Source: Lewinellaceae bacterium
GTDB taxonomy: Bacteria > Bacteroidota > Bacteroidia > Chitinophagales > Saprospiraceae
Assembly: GCA_016711435.1 (NCBI GenBank)
Contig: JADJSY010000028.1
Location: 1-64,000 of the forward strand
DNA: 64,000 bases
Reading direction: 5' to 3'
The position numbers and the translations under genes were made by a program. How positions within the stretch are numbered: the first letter of the stretch is position 1; the number at the start of each line of letters is the position of its first letter. Below the pieces are notes generated by a model. The model did not search any database, had not been told where the DNA came from, and worked only from the letters and a program-made list of their open reading frames with translations. This document shows, piece by piece, positions 24,574 through 32,805 of the stretch.

Positions 24574-24671
24574 TTATTGATGATTGCTTATTGACAATTG
24601 ATGATTTTTGATGTAAGGTGGCATCTTCGCACATCAAAAATCATCAATTGTCAATAAGCAATCATCAATAA
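24574..24671. repeat. near-perfect palindrome (41-bp arms)
   Basis: Arms built of TTATTGATGATTGCTTATTG and ACAATTGATGATTTTTGATG pair with the mirrored arm; the loop is about 16 bases. It lies between the PorE-like gene and the ABC-F gene on the same strand, so it would end the first transcript. Confidence 0.85.
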
Positions 24672-24759
24672 ATACGAGTTTGACCTTTTTGTGGTCGTTT
24701 TAGGCAAAATCCAGGATGTCTCATGTTGGCCTTTTGTTTTAATTGCCCTTTGCCTTTTG

Positions 24760-24767
24760 TACCTTTG
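24760..24767 (+). promoter_or_regulatory. putative -7 element for the ABC-F gene
   Basis: TACCTTTG, exact match, only 8 bases before ATG 24776. The transcript would have a leader of a few bases at most. It rules out the TTG start at 24743. Confidence 0.6.
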
Positions 24768-24775
24768 CGCCCGCT

Positions 24776-26680
24776 ATGCTCAATCTATCTAATGTTTACG
24801 TCCAGTACGGCAATCGAATCCTGCTCGACAGCGTCAATTTTGTGATCAAACCCGGCGAGCGCGTCGGACTCGTGGGCCGCAATGGCGCGGGTAAATCGAC
24901 CCTCCTGAAAATCATCGCCGGAGAAATGACTCCGCACGAAGGCAATGTGGTGTGCCCTACACACTTCACCCTCGGATACCTGCACCAGGACATGTTGATC
25001 CCGAAAGGAAAAACGGTCATCGACGAAACGATGACGGCATTTTCCGAAATCCTGGAACTGGAAAAAGAACTCCACCGCATCGAGCAGGAACTCACGGTGC
25101 GGGAAGACTACGACAGCGACGACTACTCCAAACTCATCGAACAGATGGGCGACCTGACCGACCACCTGCACCACCTGGGCAGCGCGACTACCCAGGCCGA
25201 TGCGGAAAAAGTGCTCGGCGGCCTCGGTTTCTCCTCTGCCGATGTAAACCGGCTGACCGACGAATTCAGCGGCGGTTGGCAAATGCGGATCGAATTAGCC
25301 AAAATGCTGCTGCGCCAGCCCGACCTGCTGCTGCTCGACGAACCGACCAACCACCTGGACATCGAGAGTATTCTCTGGCTCGAAAACTGGCTGTTCAATT
25401 ACCCGGGCATGGTGATCGTGATCAGCCACGACCGCCGCTTCCTCGATGAGGTGACCAACCGGACCGCCGAAATCGTACTGGGCAAAATACACGACTACAA
25501 AGCCGCTTATTCCAAATACGTGGAACTCAGTTCCGACCGGCGCGAGCAAATGCAAAACGCCTACGAAAACCAGCAGCGCGTCATTGCCGACCGCGAACGC
25601 ACCATCAACCGTTTTATGGCCAAAGCCACTAAAACCAAAATGGCGCAGTCGATGCAAAAGCAATTAGACAAAATGGAGCGCATCGAAATCGACGACATGG
25701 ATACGTCTACCATGAAACTCCGCTTCCCCGACGCCCCGCGCAGCGGCGAAGTGGTGGCAGAAGCCGAAAACCTCAGCAAGCACTACGGCAAACTGAAAGT
25801 GCTGGAACACGTCGATTTCAAGTTGCTGCGCGGCGAACGGGTCGCATTTGTCGGCCAAAACGGCCAGGGCAAAACCACCCTGGCAAAAATTCTGATCAGC
25901 GCTGAACCAGCCTCTTCGGGCAAAGCCACCCTCGGCCACAACATCAAAATCGGCTACTACGCCCAAAACCAGGCGGAAACCCTCGACCCGAAACTGACGC
26001 TGCTGCAAACCATGGAAAACAACTCGCCCGAAGAAATGCGCACCAAACTGCGCTCCATCCTCGGCGCTTTCCTGTTCAGCGGCCAGGATGTAGACAAACG
26101 GGTGTCCGCACTCTCCGGCGGCGAACGCGCCCGCCTCGCCCTCGCCTGCATGTTGCTGCGCCCCTTCAACCTGCTCCTGCTCGATGAGCCGACCAACCAC
26201 TTAGACATGTTGTCCAAAGACGTGCTCAAACAGGCATTGATCGACTACAACGGCACCTTGCTGGTGGTCAGCCACGACCGCGAATTCCTGTCGGGCCTCA
26301 CGCACCGCACCATCGAATTCCGCGACCACCACCTGTTTGAATACCTCGGCGACATCAACTATTTCCTTGAAAAAAGGAAATTAGACAATATGCGGGATGT
26401 GGAAAAACGCACCAAAACGGGCGGTAATGCCGCTTCCGATCAGGGCGTCGTCGTTTTGGGTACGGATGAAAAGAAAAACCTCCAGCGCATCGTACACAAA
26501 CACGAAAAACGCATCGCCGACCTGGAATCCGAACTCGGCGTGTTTGAAAAACAAATGTCCGACCCCGAGTTCTATAACCGCGCCGAATCCAACGATAAAA
26601 TCAAAAAATACAACAACCTCAAAGCCGAACTGGAAGCAATTTATGCGGAATGGGAAGCGGCGGTGGAGCGCCTGGGTTAG
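24776..26680 (+). CDS. ABC-F family ATPase
   Basis: 634 residues from ATG 24776. Two ABC domains without membrane helices: Walker A GRNGAGKST and GQNGQGKTT, signatures FSGGWQMRIELAKM and LSGGERARLALACM, Walker B LLLLDEPTNHLDIES and LLLLDEPTNHLDMLS. The linker between them has the alpha-helical P-site tether (NRFMAKATKTKMAQSMQK), and the C-terminus is a coiled coil (residues about 570-634). ABC-F proteins act on stalled or damaged ribosomes; this domain pattern is closest to the housekeeping Uup/YdiF groups rather than to antibiotic-resistance members, though that cannot be settled by eye. Confidence 0.93.
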   Translation: MLNLSNVYVQYGNRILLDSVNFVIKPGERVGLVGRNGAGKSTLLKIIAGEMTPHEGNVVCPTHFTLGYLHQDMLIPKGKTVIDETMTAFSEILELEKELHRIEQELTVREDYDSDDYSKLIEQMGDLTDHLHHLGSATTQADAEKVLGGLGFSSADVNRLTDEFSGGWQMRIELAKMLLRQPDLLLLDEPTNHLDIESILWLENWLFNYPGMVIVISHDRRFLDEVTNRTAEIVLGKIHDYKAAYSKYVELSSDRREQMQNAYENQQRVIADRERTINRFMAKATKTKMAQSMQKQLDKMERIEIDDMDTSTMKLRFPDAPRSGEVVAEAENLSKHYGKLKVLEHVDFKLLRGERVAFVGQNGQGKTTLAKILISAEPASSGKATLGHNIKIGYYAQNQAETLDPKLTLLQTMENNSPEEMRTKLRSILGAFLFSGQDVDKRVSALSGGERARLALACMLLRPFNLLLLDEPTNHLDMLSKDVLKQALIDYNGTLLVVSHDREFLSGLTHRTIEFRDHHLFEYLGDINYFLEKRKLDNMRDVEKRTKTGGNAASDQGVVVLGTDEKKNLQRIVHKHEKRIADLESELGVFEKQMSDPEFYNRAESNDKIKKYNNLKAELEAIYAEWEAAVERLG

Positions 26681-26836
26681 TTATCGGTTATTCGTTATTC
26701 GTTATCTGTGTGGTAGCCCTTGGCTTGACAGGGGAATTGCGCTGTGCGTAGGTTTTAAGGCTTGGCCTTTTAGCCATTAAACCAGACGATTTTACTCTTA
26801 ATCCGTGTTTTCCCTAACTGAAACAACCCATATTGT

Positions 26837-26910
26837 GGTGTACTCTACGGTGTACGTTACTTTTGTCATCCTTCCGGGATCCGTCCACGCTACGAGGGGT
26901 AAACTGAGTG
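26837..26910 (+). repeat. left arm of inverted repeat flanking the TraB/GumN gene
   Basis: About 74 bases matching, in inverted orientation, 27856-27929. Shared words: CTACGGTGTACG, TACTTTTGTCATCC, GGGATCCGTCCAC, TACGAGGGGTAAACTGAGTG. The left arm contains TACTTTTG (26858-26865), a possible -7 element for the enclosed gene. Confidence 0.8.
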
Positions 26911-26956
26911 GAAACGCGCACTTAGCGTGGACGATTTCTCACGACTACGGTATGTT

Positions 26957-27829
26957 ATGAAACCATTGATCGCTCTACTCCTGCTCTGCACCGGCCTTCG
27001 AGCCCAAAACACGCCAGGCACCCTGCTGTGGGAAGTATCGCGGCAGGGCAGCCCGTTCAAATCCTATCTGTTTGGCACGTTCCATGAAGTAGAACCGGCG
27101 TTTTTTGCCACGCTGAACAACACAATGGACAAACTGAAATCTGCCGATGTGGTGTATGTGGAAGAATCGAGCGGTCAGGCGACTCCTTCCCCGGCATTAT
27201 TCTCCAAACTCGGCACCTGGAACCACGCCCGGTGGGATTCGCTGCTGGCGCCGGAGCAGCAAGTCATTTTCCGGGAATTTATCGGCAAGGCCGAACGCCC
27301 CGATTTTTACAAACTCCCGCCGCTGGTGCTGAACCGAACCGTTTCAGGCATGTATTTCCTCGAATTTTGCCCCGCCGCCGGCCGCCAATCGTATGAATTG
27401 ATGGACACCTACATCGAACGACTGGCCCGACAGCACCGGAAGCCGGTGAGCAGCCTCGACCGCAACCAGGGCGATCTGCTCCAGCAGGCGGCCGCCACAC
27501 GCTCGGCAACGCAGGATTCGATGTACGCCGGATTTTGCGTCAATTTTATGCAAAAAATGCTGCAAGACGACACAAAAGACTGCGCCCTGCTGGACAAGTA
27601 TAAACGATTCGAGGTTGACTATCAATTAAATACAGACCTGACACAAACCGAAAACAGTTCACCGTTGTTGATCGAACGAAACAATCAATGGATAGCTACG
27701 CTGGAAATAGCCATGAATACCCGCAATTGTTTTGTGGCCATTGGCCTGCGGCACTTGTTTTACAAGCAGGGGCTGATCGAACAATTACGTTTTCGCGGTT
27801 TTTTGGTGACGCCTATTGCGGCCTCGTGA
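26957..27829 (+). CDS. secreted TraB/GumN-family protein
   Basis: 290 residues from ATG 26957 (the frame opens at 26927, but those residues precede the signal peptide and come from the repeat arm). Signal peptide ends near GLRAQ. Family hallmarks are the N-terminal SYLFGTFHEVEP and the C-terminal NCFVAIGLRHLFYKQGLIEQL with conserved Gly/His. TraB/GumN/Tiki-type proteins form a putative metal-dependent peptidase fold; the bacterial substrate is unknown. The gene sits alone between two arms of a 74-base inverted repeat. Confidence 0.88.
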   Translation: MKPLIALLLLCTGLRAQNTPGTLLWEVSRQGSPFKSYLFGTFHEVEPAFFATLNNTMDKLKSADVVYVEESSGQATPSPALFSKLGTWNHARWDSLLAPEQQVIFREFIGKAERPDFYKLPPLVLNRTVSGMYFLEFCPAAGRQSYELMDTYIERLARQHRKPVSSLDRNQGDLLQQAAATRSATQDSMYAGFCVNFMQKMLQDDTKDCALLDKYKRFEVDYQLNTDLTQTENSSPLLIERNNQWIATLEIAMNTRNCFVAIGLRHLFYKQGLIEQLRFRGFLVTPIAAS

Positions 27830-27855
27830 AAACCAGACTTACCACGGGCGCGATT

Positions 27856-27929
27856 CACTCAGTTTACCCCTCGTAGAGTGGACGGATCCCGTCAGGATGA
27901 CAAAAGTAGCGTACACCGTAGATTACTCC
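27856..27929 (-). repeat. right arm of inverted repeat flanking the TraB/GumN gene
   Basis: Complement of 26837-26910 with a handful of mismatches. Begins 26 bases after the stop codon. Confidence 0.8.
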
Positions 27930-27944
27930 GAAACATACACTTTT

Positions 27945-28043
27945 GAACCAGGATTTACAGGATTAAAAAAGGATTACCAGGATTCCGCACCCCTGCCGAG
28001 CGCAAATCCTGGTAATCCTTTTTAATCCTGTCAATCCCGGTTC
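27945..28043. repeat. palindrome A, copy 1
   Basis: GAACCAGGATTTACAGGATT paired with AATCCTGTCAATCCCGGTTC, around AAAAGGATTACCAGGATT and its complement. About 40-base arms. A second, near-identical copy is at 28241-28339. Confidence 0.85.
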
Positions 28044-28046
28044 ATT

Positions 28047-28217
28047 CCTCCCCCGGCCTGCGGCCACCCCCTCCAAAGGGGGATAAGCTCCGCGTCCGGT
28101 CTCTCCAACTGAATTTAGCCAAATAATTTGTTCATTATCAAAGCCTTACATCATTCTATAAGGCCAAAGGCAGCGCCTATCCCCCTTTGGAGGGGGTGGC
28201 CGCAGGCCGGGGGGAGG
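28047..28217. repeat. palindrome B between the two A copies
   Basis: Arms CCTCCCCCGGCCTGCGGCC... and ...GGCCGCAGGCCGGGGGGAGG of about 37 bases enclose a 95-base AT-rich spacer. Confidence 0.8.
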
Positions 28218-28240
28218 ACAGCGCATGGGCGGCAAAGTTT

Positions 28241-28339
28241 GAACCAGGATTTACAGAATTAAAAAGGATTACCAGGATTCCGCACCCCTGCCGAGCGCAA
28301 ATCCTGGTAATCCTTTTTTAATCCTGTAAATCCTGGTTC
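28241..28339. repeat. palindrome A, copy 2
   Basis: Same as 27945-28043 with a few changes; the array A-B-A fills 27945-28339 with no coding sequence. It ends 70 bases from the 3' end of the FGE-like pseudogene. Confidence 0.85.
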
Positions 28340-28407
28340 AAACTCCCGGCGGCTGCTCAGAGAACCGTTGCGCAGCAGGCTCCGTGCTCAGGAAGCGCAG
28401 GAGAGAC

Positions 28408-29475
28408 CTACCAACTGACTGGAAGGGCAGACAAGACGAGGCGGAAGCCGAAGGTCGTGCGGCCTGTCGCGGCGTGCGAGCGGGCCGAGGCGCGGCAGTA
28501 CCGCGCGTTGTTGCCCCAACTGCCGCCGCGTTTAACGCGGAGCGAGCCCTCATCCGGCCCTCGAGGATTCACGACTAAGGCAAATCTGTCTCATATTCAC
28601 CATACCAATCCCAACACCATTCCCAGGCATTGCCACTCATATCATACAAGCCCCAATTGGTTGGGCCTATAGTTTTTGGCCAGGAGAAGTATAAGAATAA
28701 CCATCTTCACTGCCGTTGTATTTGCATAAAAGCGCAACGAATCCTCTACAGATGTTCCCGCCCATTCCGTTCTGCCTTCGCCCCACCACCCGCTGCAAAC
28801 TGCCATTCCGCCTCTGTGGGCAGGCAGAAGCCATTCGCACCTTTTTGAATATCCACGGTATAGGATTCTGTAATCATCATCTTCGGGTTCTTCCCGACTT
28901 GTCAAAGTATTGTACACCGTATCGCGCCCTATTTGTTTGCTCACCCAATTTGCGTACAAACAGGCATCATACCAGGAAACGGATCTTGCCGGGATTTGTT
29001 TTTCCCAAAAGCCGCGCAACACGGGAAGTAATCATTTCCGCCCTTGCCAGTTTACGGTTTCCAAGGTGTAGAAGGCTATTTCCATCATGGCGAGGCCAAC
29101 GGAATCGCGCAATACGCCTAATTCTTCGGCGCTTTGCAGCGTTCGGTAAGCGGCGGCGTATTCCAAAGCCTTCACCTCTTTATCGGCTTCTTTAAGAAGA
29201 TTAAAAACGGATCTGACCGAAAGGCCTTGCGCGTTTCGCTGTTGTTGATTGGCTTCCAAGGTGGCTAATTCCGCGCGTTCTTTTTCCGTCCAACGCTTCC
29301 TTTGTTTTTCAGTTCCGCAAACCGGGTTTGTTCTTCGGCTAACAGTTGCCACCCAGCCACTCTGCCTTTTTCAGTGGCCCTGCGTTCAGCGGCTAAAGCG
29401 GCTAGGCTGCGCTCGTCGGCCACTTTTTTCTGTTTGTCCTGCATGCCCAGGTCTGCCACAAGGCCCAGCCCAGCA
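28408..29475 (-). pseudogene. decayed 3' part of the nSTAND gene: coiled coil, TPR-like and FGE-sulfatase (SUMF1) domain
   Basis: Downstream of the NTPase the protein continues in shifting frames. Recognisable pieces in order: coiled coil (KKVADERSLAALAAERRATE), helical repeat (EYAAAYRTLQSAEELGVLRD), then a formylglycine-generating-enzyme-like domain (PARSVSWYDACLYANWVS; NGFCLPTEAEWQFAA; EWAGTSVEDSLRFYANT; NWGLYDMSGNAWEWCWDWYG; VKRGGSWGNNARYCRASARS; FGFRLVLSALPVSW, stop at 28408). At least five frame changes are needed, and the FGE N-terminal third (usually with a GGxFxMG motif) is missing between the TGA near 29032 and VSWYDA. The FGE fold here is expected to be a ligand-binding sensor, not a sulfatase activator. 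Decay looks real: breaks are much denser than elsewhere in the window. Confidence 0.75.
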
Positions 29476-30940
29476 GCAGCAAAGCGCCGAGCGTAAAAAG
29501 AATATTCCGCTGCCGCGCTTTTTGTATTTTCTCGCGCTCCTTGCGCTGCGCCTCGGCTTCGGCCCGCAGCCGTTCCCGCTCTGCCGCTTCTTCTTCCGCG
29601 CGGCGGCGTTCAGCCTCTTCAATTTCGCGTTTTTTCTTCGCCGCCACCACGGGTTCCAGCAGGGTATCGTGGCTGAGTTCGTAGTTGTAGCCGCCGAGGG
29701 TATTGGGTTCGCGGCGCAGGAGGTAGGTTTTTTCTAGTTCCTGCAACAGATTGGCGGTGAGTCCCAATTTCCCGAAAGAAGCCAGCAGGGCGTCGCCGTC
29801 CACGCTCAGGCGGCGCTTGGTATCCGTGGCGGGGTCGTAGCGCACGAGGCCGTCTTCGATCAGCAGCCGCGCGGCGCGGCGGTTTTCTTCGGGCAGGTGG
29901 CTCAGGCGGCGCTCGTAATAAGCGCCGTACACCGCCTCAAAATCGGGTAAATCCGAGGCCGTTACGTCGGGCAGGCCGTCGGCGTCGCGGTCGGCAATTT
30001 CCCCGCCCGCCACCATACTTTCGATGCTGTCGCAGAGGATTTGCAGTTGGAAAGCCTCCACGCCGCCGCGCTGCCCGGTATTGCTTTTGGTCAGGTCGGC
30101 CAGGATGCGCTCGATGGCGTCGGACTGGTAGGAAAAAGGCGGCGAAGCGAACACCCACTGGTCTTTGATGGAATGCATCGTAATCCGGCCTTCGCGCAGG
30201 TCGGGTCGCGGGTCCGTCAGCGCCGCCGGGCCGATGATGGCTTCCCGGGCCTGTTCGCGGCTCAGTGCCCGCAATTCGTAACGTTTGTGCAGGATGCCCG
30301 GCAACTGATCTTTCAACCTGTCCAGTTCGTGCAGCCGGTCGGAGCGCACGGCGAGCAGCACCCGCACTTCATTCGGGGCGGCCAGGGCGCGGCGTTGGTC
30401 ACGGTCGAGGGTACGCGCCAGTTCGCGCACGGCTTCGGGCAGTTCTTCATTTAGCAGTTCGGCTAATTGTTCCCGGAATGCCCGCTGTTGCTCTGCGGGA
30501 TAGGAAAAAAACTCTTCAAACTGGTCGAATACCAGCAAAAAGCCGCCGTGGGGAGCGCCAGTAGGCGCGCCGGTTTGTTTGAACTGCGTCCAGAGCGAGA
30601 CGGGCAGTTGCTGCAAAAAAGACATCGCGGTATTCGGGCTGCCGCGTTCGGCGAGTTTCCGCAGCAGCGTTTCCACCGGCGAAAGGCTTTGTCCGGGCAG
30701 GTATTCGCCGAGCCGCACTTCGATGGGCAGCATGGTTCCGCGCAGCCGGGGCAACACGCCCGCATTCAGGATGGAGGATTTGCCGTAGCCGCTTTTACCA
30801 AACAACACGGACAGTTTTTCCACCCGGATCAGGTCGCAGAGGTCCTGAATATCGCGGTCGCGGCCGAAAAACAGGGCCTGTTCATCGGCTTCAAAGGGTT
30901 TGACGCCCGGATAGCGGTACACTACATGTTTCGTTTCCAT
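29402..30940 (-). CDS. nSTAND-type P-loop NTPase with membrane helix (conflict-system ATPase, truncated)
   Basis: 512 readable residues. N-terminal YPGVKPFEADEQALFFGRDR leads into the STAND NTPase: Walker A FGKSGYGKSSI (residues about 47-57), Walker B FLLVFDQFEEFF (about 133-144), sensor region LLAVRSDRLHELDRL, winged-helix-like region to about 430 ending ELSHDTLLEPV, then a long charged coiled coil (EAERRRAEEEAAERERL) and one membrane helix (NILFTLGALLLLGWALW). After WQTW the frame shifts and the rest is the pseudogene at 28408-29475. STAND ATPases oligomerise on sensing a ligand and activate an effector. It starts 4 bases after the stop of the SIR2-like gene, so the two form an operon. Confidence 0.82.
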   Translation of the reverse strand: METKHVVYRYPGVKPFEADEQALFFGRDRDIQDLCDLIRVEKLSVLFGKSGYGKSSILNAGVLPRLRGTMLPIEVRLGEYLPGQSLSPVETLLRKLAERGSPNTAMSFLQQLPVSLWTQFKQTGAPTGAPHGGFLLVFDQFEEFFSYPAEQQRAFREQLAELLNEELPEAVRELARTLDRDQRRALAAPNEVRVLLAVRSDRLHELDRLKDQLPGILHKRYELRALSREQAREAIIGPAALTDPRPDLREGRITMHSIKDQWVFASPPFSYQSDAIERILADLTKSNTGQRGGVEAFQLQILCDSIESMVAGGEIADRDADGLPDVTASDLPDFEAVYGAYYERRLSHLPEENRRAARLLIEDGLVRYDPATDTKRRLSVDGDALLASFGKLGLTANLLQELEKTYLLRREPNTLGGYNYELSHDTLLEPVVAAKKKREIEEAERRRAEEEAAERERLRAEAEAQRKEREKIQKARQRNILFTLGALLLLGWALWQTWACRTNRKKWPTSAA

Positions 30941-30944
30941 GGCT

Positions 30945-32024
30945 TCAGAGTTGTTTGGCTATTTGCAAAACGCCGTCGCAGACCTGGTTGTATATCACAT
31001 TCAGTTCGCGCATTTCGCTGAGGCCTTTGGTTTTTTGTTCGTTCCACTGCTGGTATCGGGCGCTGATGAGCGTCGCCTCATCGGAAAAGTCCTTGCCTTT
31101 TGTCGCGTCGATCAGGCGGGCAATGGCTTTGTCCAGTTTGCCTTTTTGCAAAAACGCCGTGATCTCCTGTCCGGCGGGCGTGTCGAGTTGGTTCACCGGG
31201 CGCAGCAAATCGGCCTCTTTAAAACTCTGGTGCAACTGGCTCAACAAATCAGCATCGTCGCCCAGAAACTTGATGCGAAACTGATTCAGCAAAAACGCCT
31301 CGGTGTCTTTTTCCTTGGGCAGCGGCGACTGCACGGCAAAACGCCGGGCGGCATTTTTTACATCCAACAGCCTCAGTATCAATTGGGTATGCCAGCGGTC
31401 GAATTGAAAACCCAGGAACAGGTAGGAGGTGGTGTCTTTCAGCCGGGCCATGAGTTTTTCGGGTAGTTTGGGTGCACCCAACATGCCTTCCAGCAGTCGG
31501 AACAGGTCGTCGTAATCCAGCACCAGCGTCGAAGGGCGCTCCACGCAGCCGCAAAGGTTGTAATACATGGGGATGCGCTCGCGCAGTGCGGTGCCGTCGG
31601 CTTCCGCGCCGTCAGGCATTTCAAACTCTTCCTGTTTGCGGGCGTCGAAAGTGGCGAAGCGGTTGGGCAGTCCGCAGGCAAAACTCAGGTCGCGCAAAAA
31701 AGTATCGGGATTCACCGAAAGCACCAGCGAAAAGGGAATTTCCACGATCTGCCGAAGCGTTGTTTCCGGCGGATGCAGGTCTTTGTACTGGAACTGCACT
31801 TCGTCCTGCATTTCCGGTTTGTCGTCGGGGTTTTTGAGCAGGAAAAAGCCGTCGCGTTCGTAGTATGCGGCAATTTGTTCGCCGAAGGTGTCCATCAGTC
31901 GCTGCCGGATGTACGACTGTATGGATTGGCCCTCGATCTGGAATATTTCAGGCCCCAACACCAGGGCGCATTTCCCGGATTTAATGTCGGCCATCAGGCG
32001 CTGGAGGTCTGCGGATGGTAGCAT
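30945..32024 (-). CDS. SIR2-like effector with C-terminal effector-associated domain (EAD11-type)
   Basis: 359 residues. Residues about 1-280 follow the SIR2-like pattern of bacterial defence proteins: CALVLGPEIFQIEG (nucleotide-binding turn), FSLVLSVNPDTFLRDLSFA (equivalent of TTNYDxLLE), YNLCGCVERPSTLVLDYDDL (equivalent of KLHGS), SYLFLGFQFDRWHTQLILRLL. The His of KLHG is Cys here, so classical deacetylase or NADase chemistry is uncertain. Residues about 282-359 (ITAFLQKGKLDKAIARLIDA, LISARYQQWNEQKTKGL) match effector-associated domain 11, an adaptor that couples effectors to sensors. Co-transcribed with the nSTAND NTPase. Predicted toxic or signalling arm of an anti-phage system; its sensor is broken. 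Confidence 0.8.
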   Translation of the reverse strand: MLPSADLQRLMADIKSGKCALVLGPEIFQIEGQSIQSYIRQRLMDTFGEQIAAYYERDGFFLLKNPDDKPEMQDEVQFQYKDLHPPETTLRQIVEIPFSLVLSVNPDTFLRDLSFACGLPNRFATFDARKQEEFEMPDGAEADGTALRERIPMYYNLCGCVERPSTLVLDYDDLFRLLEGMLGAPKLPEKLMARLKDTTSYLFLGFQFDRWHTQLILRLLDVKNAARRFAVQSPLPKEKDTEAFLLNQFRIKFLGDDADLLSQLHQSFKEADLLRPVNQLDTPAGQEITAFLQKGKLDKAIARLIDATKGKDFSDEATLISARYQQWNEQKTKGLSEMRELNVIYNQVCDGVLQIAKQL

Positions 32025-32180
32025 TTGGCTGGTTTACGTTTTGTTTGGGGTAAAAAATAGGAAGATGAAAAGTATCATTTACCCGACCAGGTTGGGGTGG
32101 GGGGTTAAGCATTTTTCGGGAAATAACCAGTATTGATTTAGACGTATTTATGGCAATCCATCGAAACGCCGGGGGGCAGG

Positions 32181-32584
32181 CTTGATTGAAGTTTCTAATA
32201 AAACGGCATTAAATGGGGAAATTTAAAACCCCGGATGTAATCCCGGTAGTCTCCATGCTCTATACCTTGCTGCCGGCTGAAGCCGGAGTTATTGATAAAG
32301 CGTTTTGAGTCCATCAACATCTAGCGGCTGGTATCCCAATGACCATCGACCCCTGCCAACTGCAGTTGAAATCAGCGATAACTGGGTCAATCAAAAGTGA
32401 CGGCGGCTTACCTATCATTAACCATCGGCTGAATGCCGGGAGCCTTAGTCCCTCAGCGATTTGGATCAAGGTCAATTGTTGGTTTATATCAATAACCATC
32501 TGCTTCCGCCGGTGGTTAGTCAACAAATGCTTATAGGGGTTTTAACCCCATTTAATGCCGTTTTATTTAGAAACCTCAATCAGG
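32181..32584. mobile_element. 404-bp element E2 with about 50-base terminal inverted repeats
   Basis: Left end 32181-32232 and right end 32536-32584 are inverted copies sharing TTGATTGAAGTTTCTAA / TGATTGAGGTTTCTAA, AATAAAACGGCATTAAATGG and a run ending AAAACCCC. The interior has no convincing gene (a 70-codon frame at 32314-32526 on minus has no family). Typical of a MITE or an internally deleted insertion sequence. It separates the SIR2 locus from the TonB receptor. Confidence 0.7.
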
Positions 32585-32805
32585 GCGCATGCTGAAGATA
32601 TTCGTCAGGGCATAAATGCCCCTTGTCCCGACGGCCTGAAGGCCGTGCCACCGCAACACCCCCCCACCTCTCTTTGCACAATCCCCGGACAATAACGGCC
32701 CTATATTTTCCCCCACACGCCGAACCCCAACTAATTACTCTATTATTGCGTCTTTTTGAAAAATTACCAAATAAGAACATTTGATTTTTATCCGATTCAG
32801 CATAA

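Noticed and set aside
24743..24775. Upstream TTG start for the ABC-F protein
   Set aside because: It overlaps the -7 element at 24760-24767, and MLNLSNVYV is the usual start of the family.
28408..28580. A complete diversity-generating retroelement
   Set aside because: No reverse transcriptase frame and no template repeat resembling the FGE end could be found in the window; only the target-like scaffold is reported.
28716..29737. Several + strand frames of 100-160 codons opposite the FGE and nSTAND region
   Set aside because: They are antisense to clear domain homology on the minus strand.
32314..32526. 70-codon minus-strand frame inside element E2
   Set aside because: No similarity to a transposase is apparent and the frame has no independent support.
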